DNA of 64,000 nucleotides. Origin: Astrothelium macrocarpum. Lineage: Eukaryota > Ascomycota > Dothideomycetes > Trypetheliales > Trypetheliaceae. The DNA is taken from contig JAGEMR010000024.1 of assembly GCA_021030915.1 (NCBI GenBank), positions 124,001-188,000 on the forward strand, read 5' to 3'. The first letter of the stretch is position 1. Each line of letters opens with the position of its first letter. The position numbers were made by a program, and so were the translations under genes. Below are positions 1 to 12,257 of the stretch, in pieces. The notes beneath the pieces were generated by a model. It had not been told where the DNA came from, did no database searches, and saw only the letters and a program-made list of their open reading frames with translations.

Positions 1-169
1 TAACGTCCAAGTCCTTCCCCTTTAAATTTCCTGCCACTGGGACAGTGACATCGACATCTTTAATCGTCTGGGTCCATTTGTATGGCAAGGCTGCTTGTTC
101 CGCAGCCTCCTTGGCCTTTTGTTCCTTGTCCTTCTTTTCCCGCTCTTCTGGAGTTGGAGAATCAGGCAT
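1..169 (-). CDS. nudC: NudC-like nuclear movement protein (N-terminal part, runs off the window)
   Basis: Only the first 56 codons are visible, reading leftwards from an ATG at 169 to the window edge with no intron or stop. The peptide starts with a short Glu/Lys-rich helix containing SPTPEEREKK and then runs into LPYKWTQTIKDVDVTVPV, the conserved opening of the CS (p23-like) domain of fungal NudC. NudC proteins are small cytosolic co-chaperones that work with the dynein/LIS1 pathway in nuclear migration. The motif order and the position of the start are those expected for the fungal family. Everything beyond strand 1 of the CS fold lies outside the window, so completeness cannot be judged. 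Confidence 0.85.
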   Translation of the reverse strand, partial: MPDSPTPEEREKKDKEQKAKEAAEQAALPYKWTQTIKDVDVTVPVAGNLKGKDLDV

Positions 170-3100
170 CTCGAACAGAAGGGCCTAATGTAAGAATCTT
201 CTAAGCTCGTAAACTACTTCGGGTTGCTTGGGTGCGTTAGGATGCGGTAGGAACTTCGCGGATGCAGGGGTAGATCTTAGAGAGTTTGCTAGTGTCATTG
301 TAGCTTGAGGCTCTGCCAGCTACCCTGCTAAGAACTCTAATTGCTCTTCAGCCCTATTCGACCCATTCATTCGTGAAGTCCGACCGGCTGTTTGTCTGCT
401 GTCCTGAAATTGACACCAGACCTTTCATCCCATTGTGACCCACAAAAGAATCCGAACAACACATAAGGGAGATTCGAAAGCTTATTCAAAATCTCCACCT
501 TACACAGTGCGGGACATCAAGAGCATAAGGAAAGGCTTCAATTAAGAAGTTGCCATAAAACATCTCGCTTGCTGATTGCTATTTCTTGGTTCACCAATAA
601 AGTGCTTGTAGGCTTTACCGTGCCAACTTGGAAAGGCCCTTTGAGGAGTTCTGTCTCGTCGGAGCGCATGCTAGACCACTGTTTTGATGAAATCTCTTCA
701 TAGGTTGCGCGTACTAATGCTGGTACCGTAACATACTATCACAAGCAAAAGTGCTCTAATCTTGGGCGGATAATCACTGCAAGATGGACCAAAGGGAGCC
801 CCAGAGCCCACACTTTTTGTTTGGGCTAGGAGACGATGAAAATCAGATCGTCGCTCAGTCGGTCTCCTAAAAACCACTTTTGAGGTCCTCGTCTCCTATA
901 CATGCAGTCTTCAAGCCTCTTCGATCCGTATTCGAGACCAGAATTCTTGGCTCTGTAAAGTCCACTTCTTTCACTGCAGTCTCATTTGTTCAATATACAC
1001 GAACGCAATCAGTCATAGCCTTAAAAGAATGGGATCACAATCGAAGACTTTGTGGAACGAAGCAGTTTGTTTTGAGCTATCTTCCAGCATTGTAAATCGG
1101 GACGCTGTCGAAGCAACCGATGCAGCAGAACCACCATCTAAACCATGGAATATGATGCCACCGACGGGCGATACGAACACTACTGCATCGAGACTAGGCG
1201 TATTTGGCACGAAAATGCCCGAACAGACGTATCCCAAACGCCCTCCAGGTGTACACAAATATTCCATTACTACATCAGGCCAATTGATTGTTGCATTAAG
1301 AATCGGTCAACTTCAAGGACATGCTCCTGAACGTCTGCACGGAGCGTCTGCTAATTAATCTTATCTCCACGGCCTTGACCGATAGTTGAAATCCAGTGCA
1401 CGACTTTGTGAATACTCGAAGAGCTTAAAATGAGCGGGCTGGATCTAGCCAGCGAAGCAATTTAGGTCGGCTTCATCTTCTGCCCGCTTTGTAGTCTGTC
1501 CCCAAGATCTTTACTATATTATAACATACAAAATGTGGCCCCCTAAAGCTCAAATCTGGCCTAGGGGGACATGTCGTAATGGGTGGCGAATGTACCTGTA
1601 ATCCTACCTCGGGGCGTCAGGCCAATACCTGGCGGGCAATCCATTAAATGGCGACGGTGAATCTTCAAGGACGTACCCTGGTTCGACTCATGCTGTTATT
1701 TTTTTCCGTCCTATCTTTTTTTTATACCACTCGATTCTCCGGGATCGTTGACATCGAAGTCCATTGCGCCCTTCTAGGAACTCGCTTCTTTTGGATTTTC
1801 CCGGGTTGTATTAGGAGGGCCATTAGTTCTACAACCTTACTCCGAAGTGCGTGCAATGTGGAGGCGGGATTTGTGGTGAAACCGGGTGTTGATATATGTG
1901 AGGGTTGTGGGTATCACAATGTTCGTGTCCGCCAAAGTCCATAAGCATCTACCTCACAGCTAACCTTCCGCCTGAACGCATCTACTGAGAATTATGTAGC
2001 TAGATAAAAGGTTGGATCGCGGCTGATATGATCCAAACGCTAAACAGTCATGTCGCATCTGCCAGAAGTCCCAAGGACGTTCCTGCCTTCAGATATTGAC
2101 CTGGCTTGGTCTAGTTGAATGGCAGTGAAGGCAAAATGCGGCCACTGCGTCGTCCTACACAGCTACATTAGAGCAAATACTAAAATATTGACTGTTAAAT
2201 GTCGACCTTGCTAACTTCACCGCCCCCGGATACTCGCAGATCTACTCCATCTCTCTCGCGGTTACATCTCCCTCACAACGATTTCTACTCAGCGACCCTT
2301 ATCGCCTTCCTAGAAGCGAATGCCGCCTTCGTTCACCTTCTGGCAATCTACAAGGCATCATTCCCGTCAAGCAATACCATGAATAGCAACGCTAAGGGGT
2401 ATAGATAGCATGATTGAGCATGCAAGTGAACTCAAACGGGTAGTGGTAAATCGCCGGACTTCAAGAGAGAAATGTGGTGGATGGTTGGGTAGAAGATTGG
2501 AAAGATGGCTTATGATTGAAGGGGTAAGCCGAGCGTATTTGTTTAGACATGGTGAGTTGGGACAAAGTGGACAGGAAGAGAATTGGGCGGAAAAAGGCGG
2601 AGCGGAATCGAAGCTCAAGAGAACTCAGGATGGCAAAAGGAGGTTGCAAAGCAGATCACGACGTCATAGTGATGAATTGCGAATTGCTGATTGCTGGTTG
2701 CTTCTTTTTGTTTTCTGTTCCTTCTGAAGATACGAGAACCAGACTTGTGGTGTGGTTGTGAGCTTGCCAACATCGTCAATCGGGCTACAGCTATTGGGTG
2801 CAGTGGACGATTGGTACGCCGATGACCATCAATGCAAGGAAGTTCCACTTGTCTCAGAGGGCTGAACATGGGGGCGATGGCTTGGTGCAGGGACGGTCTA
2901 GGCGCATGAATGAATTTTTGAATGAGGCAAAGATCTTCAGGTCAATCTTACACAGATCCACCATGAGGCGGTAAGGTCTTTCGGCTATGCGTTCCGTTCG
3001 GAGTATTTCCCGTGCATTGCAACGCTTGCGATCCGTTGGCAGTAAACTTATTCAGTCCAGAGAGCTGGTGGATCAGGGTCCATGAATACGAGATTTCATT

Positions 3101-3734
3101 CCAATTGACGCAAACTAGATTGTTCCGAGAAGATCGTCGCTTCAATTTATTGTCGATCTTTAATTTATGACGACGGTTTAGAGTATCCACGCCGCTTAGA
3201 TGAAACCATAACTGGGAGAGTCTACAATGCCCCAATAATCGAAAGTGTGCTAACACTTGATAAGACTTGTAGGTCCTTGCGGTATGAGTATTTCGTCTAC
3301 GCGAAACGAGCCAGCATAGATACAATCTTCTACTGTCTTGTGCGTTTGGCGCTACATGACCTATTGGAGGTTTACAACCACCGGATGCCAAGACTTAATG
3401 GAATTCAATATAGGCATATGATCAAGTCTGTAGAATTGCATTGGAACATGTTACAAGTAGTCACTTTGAAATGATTATGTCAAAATATATCTATTGTGCA
3501 ACCGTGTATTTTTTGTTCTTCCAGCTTAAAAAACAGAAGGAAGCTTATGTACACTACATTAGGAGAAAGAGTTTATCAATCTCACATAGGAGATTAGGTA
3601 TAAGCTTCTGCAAACCAGAGCAAGCAATGAACGGACAGGGCAGAGAAAGTCCCCTGTCGCCCATGTTTTGCCCTGACACCATCTGGGCACACTCTCGTAT
3701 CTCCCAACCCAGAATTTTATTATTACAACGCCTC
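170..3734. other. Intergenic region between nudC and the H+-ATPase gene
   Basis: About 3.6 kb without a supportable gene. The small open frames here (for example around 1029-1358, 1648-1944 and 2410-2727) have biased, low-complexity or Arg/Ser/Leu-rich translations on both strands, no recognisable domain, and no convincing splice pattern. The left part must contain the nudC promoter and the right part the 3' end of the H+-ATPase transcript. I see no tRNA, transposon end or notable repeat. Confidence 0.6.
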
Positions 3735-6700
3735 TTATTCGTCCTCTTCTTCTTGTCCAGCCTTTTGGGACAAGACATATCGGCTCTTGCCATGATCATC
3801 CACCTCATGTTCGAGTGCCAACTTGCTAATGTGACCAATGATGTTCTCCATTTGGGTATCGGCGTGGCTGCGGGTCTTGCGGCCAAGGTTATCGAGCCAT
3901 GGAACTTGGTTGAGAAGGTAGTAGACGATAGCGATGATGATAGTGACACCAAGCGAGTAACCCCAGACAATGACGACAGTGACGATATCAACCCAGCCAT
4001 CAAGACTGCCATGGCGGTTGAGTTTGGAGTTGTGCGAGATAGGGTCGGAGGGTTCGCCATCACCAGACAGCCAGCCGAAGAGACAGAAGATGGTAGCAAG
4101 AGCATCGACGCCGAGAATGGCGCCAACCAATTGCCATGATGGCCATGTGTTACCACCACGAGTGACGAAGATAAGCCAGTTCTCAGTAAGAGCGACTTCA
4201 AGGAAAAGAATGGGCTGTACGGCACCAAAATTTTGAATGATACCACCGTTAGGCATGTAAAGTGTGCCACGAATGATCCAAGTACCGATAGCGAGGAGGA
4301 AACCGAGAATAACGCTAATGATCCAAATCTTCGGCAATTGCCATTCGACTGGACGTGCTTCAGAGTGGGCGTTATCGTAGGCAACCGCGACGGTAGCCAA
4401 GTCAGCGAAAAGAGCGATGAAGACAATGAGTTCGACACGGATGGTTTCATTAATGATGATCATAGATGTGACCAAGTAGATTTCAAGATGCAGACAGAGC
4501 GCAATACGATATTGGATATACGCCTTCATACGTTGGAAGATCTGTCGGGCAGTCTTGATGGCCAAAACGATTGTGGAGAGACCGGGAGCAAGGAAGACAA
4601 TATCAGCAGCGGCCTGGGCGGCTTCAGAAGCACCTTCGACAGCAATACCACAGTCTGCTTTCTTGAGAGAAGGAGCATCGTTAACACCTGGGAAATAGAG
4701 TCAGCTACATAGTCACGTGATCTAGATATACGTAGTTGCATACCGTCACCAGTCATGGCCGTCAAATGACCTCTCTGTTGAAGCATTTCGACGACCTGGT
4801 ATTTGTGTTCGGGGAAGACTTCAGCGAAACCATCTGCACGTTCCACGAGATCGTGTTGAGTAGTGCCTGAGAGACCGCCGTGGATAAGTTTCTGTGAGTT
4901 GTAGACTTTTGTTCCCAAAGCAAGCATCTTGCAAGTTTCCTTGGCAATAGCAATAGCATCACCAGTCAACATCTTGACTGGAACACCAAGCTGCTGAGCT
5001 TCCACAATGGTCTGGGCAGTGTCTTCACGAGGAGGATCGAACATAGAAAGCATGCCGAGAAGAATCCAGTCTTCCTCGTTCTTCTTGTAGGCGACACCAA
5101 GAGAACGGAAACCACGGCGAGCGAACTCAGTAGCCTTAGCCTTGAAAAGATCGGCGGTTTCCTTGGAGCAGTTTGTAAGGGCGAGGATAGCCTTAGGAGC
5201 ACCCTTGGCGCAAGTGTATTTCACACCATCCAAATGGCAGACAGTAGTGATACGCTTTGAAACGGGATCGAAAGGAGTGAATTTTTCAGTAACCCATTTT
5301 TGCTGAAGAATTTGACGAGCCTTGGGGTATCGCTTGATGGTAAGGATTGTGACTTTATCGATGGGGTCGAGAGATTTGACATTGTGTGACGAGGCCAACG
5401 CGGCAACAGCCATCATCCAGTTAACATCCTGGCCTTCAGAAACGAATGGTTCACGGATAGAAAGCTGGTTGGCAGTAAGTGTACCAGTCTTATCAGAGCA
5501 AAGGACATCGACACCGGCAAGCGATTCGATAGCCGTAAGCTTCTGTACAATGGCTTGTTGCTTGGCCAAGTAAGCAGCACCGACAGCGAGTGTAGTAGTT
5601 GTGACGACTGGCAGACCGACTGGTACACCGATAATGAGCAAGATAAGGGCATAACGGAGCAAGTCTTCGGAGTTTCCTTCAGGCGTAGCGATTTTCAAGT
5701 GATGGTAGAAACCGCCAATCCATGCAATGAGAATCCAGAAAACGACGAGAACAAGTAGCGCAGTACCAATAGAGTTCATGATAGCCTTGAAATGACCTTG
5801 ATCCTTTGCACCCTGCACAAGAGTAGCAGTGCGTCCGACGAAAGAGTGCTTGGCGGAGGTCAAACAGACAGCATAAGCTCGTCCACGCTTGCAACCGGTC
5901 GTATAGAAAACAGTGTCACCCATGTATTTATCGACAGCCAAAGATTCACCAGTGATAGCAGATTGATCACAAGCAACAATTGGATGGCCTTGATGAATGT
6001 GCTTGGGGTCATCATCATCATCCTTTTCATCATCGCCCTTTTCGCCGCCCTCATCATCGGGATCGCCGCTGGAGGTACCGAGTTGATCCTGCTCCTTGAG
6101 TTCCCGGTACTTGGCAAAATCCTCGGGCTTTTCGTAGTCACAGATAAGACGGGCATCGGCGGGAACAGTAAAACCTTCTTCGACGACAATAATGTCACCA
6201 GGAACAAGTTCACGAGCCTTGATTTCATCTTCATGGCCATCGCGGATGACGACGGCTTTCATGGCAATGTCACCCTTGAGTGAAGCGACGACATCAGCAG
6301 CTTGCTTTTCTTGGTACCAACCGACAGCGGCGTTCAACATCAAGATACCGATGATGACACCAAAGTCGATCCAGTCACGGAGACCAGCAGCAAGAAGAAC
6401 AGCAAGTTCCATGACTGTGACGCGTCTTAGCCATGATCCACGTGTCAAAAAATTGCAATTGAAGCTTACCATAGAGAATTGGCCCAGTGAAGAACATGAG
6501 GAACTTGATGAAGAGGTTTTCCTTTTCGGTGGCGAGCTCATTGAAGCCGAATCGTCTCCGCCGAGCTTCTACATCCTGAGCCGAAATACCTTGGTGAATG
6601 TCGGCTTCAAGCCAATCGTCCGGAACAACACCAGGATCGGAGGTTTTGGCCTGAGCAGAGGTTCCGGATCTCCAGAAAGCCCACCAGGGCTTTCCTTTCT

Positions 6701-6920
6701 TCGCATCAGCTGCATCCTTTTGCTGGCCGTTGGCATCATCGGTAGCAGCGGCCTTGGGGTCACGATATGTGGAGATGTATTTGTCGAGGGCTTGATACTC
6801 ATCCAGATCGCCTGGCTGAGCTATCGAGGAGCGACTGAATTGTCTGCTTCTCTTACGCTCAGTATCAGGCTCACCGTTCTCAAGGTCGCGCTCTTTGCTA
6901 GTGCCACGGAAGGGAGCCAT
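3735..6920 (-). CDS. Plasma-membrane proton-pumping P-type ATPase (P3A), three exons
   Basis: Exons 6470-6920, 4744-6414 and 3735-4687, with introns of 55 and 56 nt, give 1024 residues. The enzyme pumps H+ out across the plasma membrane using ATP. Visible landmarks are the first membrane hairpin (GPILYVMELAVLLAAGLRDW near residue 145), the TGES actuator loop at 305-308, the phosphorylated Asp458 in DKTGT, KGAP of the nucleotide-binding domain, and the hinge TGDGVNDAP, which is split by intron 2. The C-terminal membrane region ends in an acidic EEEDE tail. It is about 100 residues longer than Neurospora or yeast Pma1, partly through an acidic insert near residues 265-287. The sequence after DKTGT (ANQLSIREPF) differs from the classical Pma1 (KNKLSL), pointing to the second fungal isoform clade, as reported for pathogens such as Leptosphaeria (from memory). 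Start chosen at the first ATG in good context. Confidence 0.95.
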
Positions 6921-6964
6921 GGTGAGAGCAGCAGGTAATTGACGGACTGCTGAAGCTCAATTGA

Positions 6965-7045
6965 ACGGCAATGGAGAGGAGTGGAGAAGGAGGAAGTGCA
7001 GCTAGGTGGCAGAAGGACAGAAGAAAGAAGGGTGAGGGGAAGATG
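6965..7045 (-). promoter_or_regulatory. Pyrimidine-rich leader/core promoter of the H+-ATPase gene
   Basis: Immediately upstream of the ATPase start codon the coding strand is strongly pyrimidine-rich (runs of CTTCT, CCTCC and TCTCC; seen on the + strand as GGAGAGGAG and GGAGAAGGAGGAAG). Such CT-rich tracts are typical of the transcription start region of highly expressed fungal genes. The exact start site cannot be fixed from sequence. Confidence 0.45.
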
Positions 7046-10000
7046 CGGCCTGTATATCAATGATCCACGAGCAGAGAGGATGGCGCGGAGCGGCAGGCAG
7101 ATCGTGAGCTACGTAAAAGGCGCCGTCAGCTTCTGAAGCTCCAGTGTGTGATTCCGGCGCGATGCCTCTTCCGGCAAAGATCTGATTCCTGGCTCGCCCG
7201 AGATGGCGAGGTCGTTGACGATCACACGTACTGCTTGCAGCGCGCTTTTTTTACAGTACGCTGCTCACGCCTACTATCGTCAAGGCTGCAGTTGAACGGC
7301 GGATACTGGCGACCCAGCAAACCACGAGCAATTCGGATTGTTTGTTTACATTCCCTCATTTCCGCCCGCTTCAGCTTGAGCTCCGACCACATCGGCCTTC
7401 GCTCGGCCAGGGTGCAGCAGCGAAGCATGGCGGATGGTGATGCCAGCCAGCAGTCCAAGCTCCTGATACCCACGCCCATTGACCAATCGTGCCAGCTGCA
7501 TCAAGCCTTAGGCGCCGTTTCTGCCGGCCGTCCAGATGATGTCACGCTAAAGCTTGCACCGTTAGCGGCTGCCGAGATGAAGTTGCGTCGTTGCGAGACC
7601 CTGACCACCAAAACATTCAATCTCCCTTTTCATGCCACAGTCTCCACCGGCTGCTGGAACCGCGAAATTGCTCGTGCTATCCCCTTAGTCCCTTCCTCCC
7701 AGCACTCCAGCTCAAACTGGGCCAATTTGTTTCGTTTGCCGGCCGTAGACAACCATGCCGGGGACACCCGGCTGTTGCCATGAAACTGTTGGTCCACTCA
7801 AGTTGGTCACCCAACAAACGCCCAGCCTGTCACAGTCGACTACACGCCATCCTGCGTTGCCCCAGCGGTGGCACCCAAAAAGTAATGCTGACTATGCGTA
7901 CCTCATCTGTACCCTCAACTAACGTTTGCGCTGTAAGCCATTTTCCCGCCCGTTTTCGGCAGTGCCGGCCCCAGCCAGGCCTGGCTAACTGGACGCAATC
8001 TGGTCAAATCAATACTTGCCCTGGACTGGCACGCTGGGAATAATCTGAAAATCCCTCGCTGGTGGCAGAGGTGGAAATGCCTCGTTGAGTAACCCTCCGC
8101 GCTCATCAGACCCTTCACCGAATCAGCCTGCGCGATTTTCGCCGGAACCCAGCGCTGCAAATCTGTCGCTGGGAGCTTGGACTACCCGGCCCACTCGTGC
8201 CGAGATAATGAGCGAGTCCTTATTTTACAGGTCAAAATACGTCCAACTAAACGGGCCAGAAAATTTTCAATTCCCTCACCGTAGAAGTAATCAAGCCAAG
8301 TGCACGCGACCATACCTACGTTTCAGGAAGTTGCATGATCTGCACCTGCCTGAAACGATGACCTACTAGGTAAACACGAAGAGATCGTCTGGTGTCGTCA
8401 TTGTTCAAATTTTTGGCATTCTCACTTTGCCATCTTATCCGTCGCCGTGTCGAATCAGACACCGAGTGCGCAATAAATTCCATTGTCAAGGATGCCTCGG
8501 AAACCATGTCCAAAGTAGCGCGCATTTTGTTTTGGCTGCAAAATGGGCAATAGTAATTAACCAAAGTGGAGCGCAAAGGTGCATGGGTTGTTTGGACCCT
8601 GAGTCTGAATCAGGACATTCATTTCACCAACCTGGACGGCATAAAACCATGATCCAAACTCTTCAATACCGCTATCCACCCGAGTGGATTAGCCGACTCC
8701 TGACCGTGTTTCAACCCAATTTCTGTTTCAACCTCTGGCTACCATGGAAACCGTCAATTAAGCGCAAGGTGTTTGCCTATAGCCACTTTCACGGCTGTAG
8801 TTTGAACCGTTGCCACAAGCAATTCACATCCGAAGAAAGTCATCGGCATTGACCGGCGACAGCTCGAAAAAAAAAACTTCTCGAAATGGTACATTATTCT
8901 CCAGGAACTACAAATAATATCCCTGAAGACATCCATCTATACGGAGAGCCACAACAGCACCAGGTTTGACAGCGTCAGAAGTGAAAATTTTCATTTTTCT
9001 ACAAGCTACGACTAATTTTCGTTTTGTGCATGACATTCTATCTGTAGGAATACCGCTTTACGTGTTCTTCATATTCCCGGGTGAGCTTCGGAGCTTTGCG
9101 GATAATATACGCCCTTCTTCAGACGGTGAGCTGGTGACGTCTCCGTTGTGTCCGGATATACGAGAAGTCAACTCATCTCTTTTGAATAGAGGAAAATTAG
9201 GTAACATTTCTAGTTACCGCACTACCGTGGGCCTGATTGTGCATGCTGCTTTGTCAGTGAAAGCTTAATGGATGTCAGCCAATGATCTACGGAGCTAGTG
9301 TGGGCTATAGTGCCTCGGATGTTTGCGAAAGAGATTCTGGAGAAATTGGACGGTAGATAAATACTCCATTGCAATCTACAATCCACAATCTACAATCTTA
9401 TAAAAATTGCGTGGGGCCATCTGAGATTAGCTATCCTGTTTTGGCAGGCTCACTTCTCCAAGCAGTATCTGCGATGGGTGTTCATACGGAAAAATGGAAA
9501 GAGAAGGTCACCTGAAAAAGCTGCAGGTTGATTGCTGTGCAGCTGTGGCAAGACTATGCGCGTGAAACACATCTTCCTTGTGAGTTCGTATCAAATGGCG
9601 GCAAAGCCATGGCTTCAACGATCCGAATCTTTGGAATGACGTTAAGCCGTGCCGCAAAAGAACGAAGAACGACCTTATCGTTCCGGGAAAGCTGCAGCCG
9701 AACAAACGTAGAACCTTCCACCGCTTCCACCCCGATCCGAGGAAACGCCAACGCCATCCGCCCGCGAAAACGAAGAACTCATTCTGCGACGCTTTCCGTC
9801 AGAACCAGACCGGTCCGAAAGTACCATCGCACGTTGGGTTCCATGTATCTCGCACAAGATCAACACCGCAAAGAACCAATCGTAAGAGCTTTGTTCTACG
9901 TATGAAAAAGAACAACATGCGATGCTCAGCCTTGATGAACCATATTAAAGGCATTAAGTAGTGTAGGCATCATAAGGAAGAGTATTTCGGGTGCACACTC

Positions 10001-11365
10001 CAATCGTTGTCCGTTTTCATATTATTCATATTCCTTGGCGTATAAGAAAAATGGCACGATAGAAAAGGTTCAATACCCATGCTCCTTCCGGATGAGGCTC
10101 TCTCATATCACAATTTCCCCAGATGCCGAGTCTCGAGCTTTGACCAAGATAACTTTCTGGGCATTGTGTGTGGATTTGGAATCTTGCACTTCATGCCTTA
10201 TGTGACAATCCTGGTGAGTGCATAGGACGCAAACATGGATGCGTAGATATGTCGTTCCTGATCGACCATCTGCTGCGGAAGGAGATCGGGCCAAACTCAA
10301 ATTCTAATCTCTAGGTTTTTAATTACTCTACCCGTCAACGTACTGAGACATCGATTTGCAATGCAGCAAGTTATCGGTCAAATTTCGAGGAGGTGTACTG
10401 ATGCAGTATTGAATCGCAATATGGCCAGTATTGTCTATTCTACAGTCAAACTACCGCAACGGCGTTGCTTTTACATGACATCAACCTTGGCCCATCTGGT
10501 TAGAGTTCGTTTCAATGGACATCTTTCGTCGAGCTTCTTCCACATGAATTGAGCCAAATGGAGATGCCTAGGGCCAGGCCAGCTGTCCTGCATCAATTGT
10601 AATTGCCGTATCCACTTGCATTTATGATTTGTCTCTTGGCTTTGGTCCGATTACAGTTGCAGCTCATCTATCCCAGCCTCCGAGTTATATCACGCTATAG
10701 TAGAGAAAATGTTTTGCAAATTGCTTTGCAAAAATTCTACTTTTGGAAATGGATCTTATTTCCGCCTGGTTTCAGATAGGTCCGCTGAAGCTCTTTTTGG
10801 GCTCTAGGGTGTATGGACAAATCTTGTGTGAGGAAATGTATAACTTTGACTTGAGGCGTTTGAAAGATTGATATACAATAGCCTTGTTTGGTGCATTACT
10901 ATTACTATGCTACCACCACTTGAAACTTCCTAAATTTAGGGATTGGTGTCACAGCCATCAACGCAAATTGACGGATTCGAAGACCAGAATCATGGGGACG
11001 ACAGATGGAAAACTGTCAAAACGTATTGTAAACATTTGAGGGTGAATGTGCTGGACTAAGGTCACTTTGAGAATCGTTTAACATTTCACACGCGGGGGTA
11101 GAGAAGCTAGCGCGTATATTTTCTCTTTGCACGTCTGTTTCACACATTTCACACATTTCACAATATCGTACCAAGGCATAATACAAGATATTCGGCGAGA
11201 AGCGTAGATCCAGAGAAGTATTGAGGTTCACAGGTTAGCGTTTACAATAACGCAGCATTCATCGGGTGAATGCCGTTTCAACAATACAAAACACCCATAC
11301 GTCGACACCGCGCAACTCGCTACCATGTCCATACAGTCAGACACTTCAACAACTCTTAGCCTCGT

Positions 11366-11389
11366 AGTCTCGCAGTCTCGCAGTCTCGC
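11366..11389. repeat. Short tandem repeat, 3 x AGTCTCGC
   Basis: Three perfect copies of the 8-mer AGTCTCGC lie at 11366-11373, 11374-11381 and 11382-11389, preceded by a partial copy (CCTCGT). The stretch is intergenic, and no function is suggested. Confidence 0.7.
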
Positions 11390-12257
11390 AGGCCGTGAGT
11401 TCCGATGCGCCGAAAGGTACCCGACTAAGAGGTAAGCAATATTCCGTCGGCATTAACTCCTGACCATGGCTAAAGCTCATGGTCTAAAGAAAGGAAGTCC
11501 ATGTTACAACAACAAAAGATGGATGGACGGATGGAAGTGTTGCATAAGATACATGATCGATTCCGTTGAGTTGGTGGAATTGTCAACAATCTTTTTCAAC
11601 ATCCTGCGGCCCCAACTTCGCCGCACTAAGGAGCCGAACCAATCACCTCATCATGCACCATTCTAAATGCTGTCAATCAGTCCATTTTCTCAGCTCTGTG
11701 CTGATCTTTTCGTGGGGAGCCGTGGAAATCATTTTTTATTGCCTTCCGTTATCTCCAACTAGTCAATTCAGCCTGCGCTTGCCGCTGATCTCAGCTGAGA
11801 GAAGACTTCTCGAATTTTCCTGTTGGTGATCGCCCGGTCGTAGTAATATACCTCATTCTTGTTCTTTTTGCTGGTTGCCCAAAATCTGAGCCTATTAAAG
11901 GTGAAAAAATGGAAAACAAGATTTCCGGTAAAAGATGACATCATTTTCTCATTAGTGTGTGTATTTTGCGACGGCAATTGAAACACGAGGTTCATGCGAT
12001 CAATTAGGGTACAGGTTACGGTGTGGGGCACGGTGTGCAGACCGAAAATACCATACTGTTGGGGACACGTTCGTAATGAAGACAAATTTCCTAATCACGA
12101 ACTTATCTCTCAAGTGTGTCACACTGAAGTGCAAGCGACGCACTCACAGTGCTGGTCATCAGCCACATCGAACCAAAGCGAAGATAGACCAAGGCTGAAC
12201 CGCATCCAAAAACGAGAACAATATGCAATTTTAAACAAATCCTCGACTACCAGCTCA

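Larger units (their letters stand above)
6921..12257. other. Long intergenic region upstream of the H+-ATPase gene
   Basis: About 5.3 kb without a supportable gene. 7,060-8,300 is GC-rich and contains several overlapping open frames (longest 7148-7783, + strand), but the translations are Ser/Arg/Cys/Leu-rich, unlike any family I know, and open in several frames at once, as GC-rich non-coding DNA often is. It may be the extended promoter or a long leader of the ATPase gene. 8.3-12.2 kb is more AT-balanced and holds only short random frames. Minor features are an 8-bp repeat at 11366-11389 and short CACATTTCA repeats near 11140-11163. Confidence 0.55.

Noticed and set aside
1648..1944. 98-codon frame with a hydrophobic start
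   Set aside because: Not recognisable, weak coding signs, and no supporting neighbours or splice sites.
3441..4450. Long open frames on both strands overlapping the 3' part of the H+-ATPase gene
   Set aside because: They are shadows of the ATPase reading frame; its conserved membrane domain explains the openness.
7148..7783. 211-codon open frame upstream of the H+-ATPase
   Set aside because: GC-rich DNA open in several frames, non-ATG-like context, and a composition-biased translation with no family resemblance.
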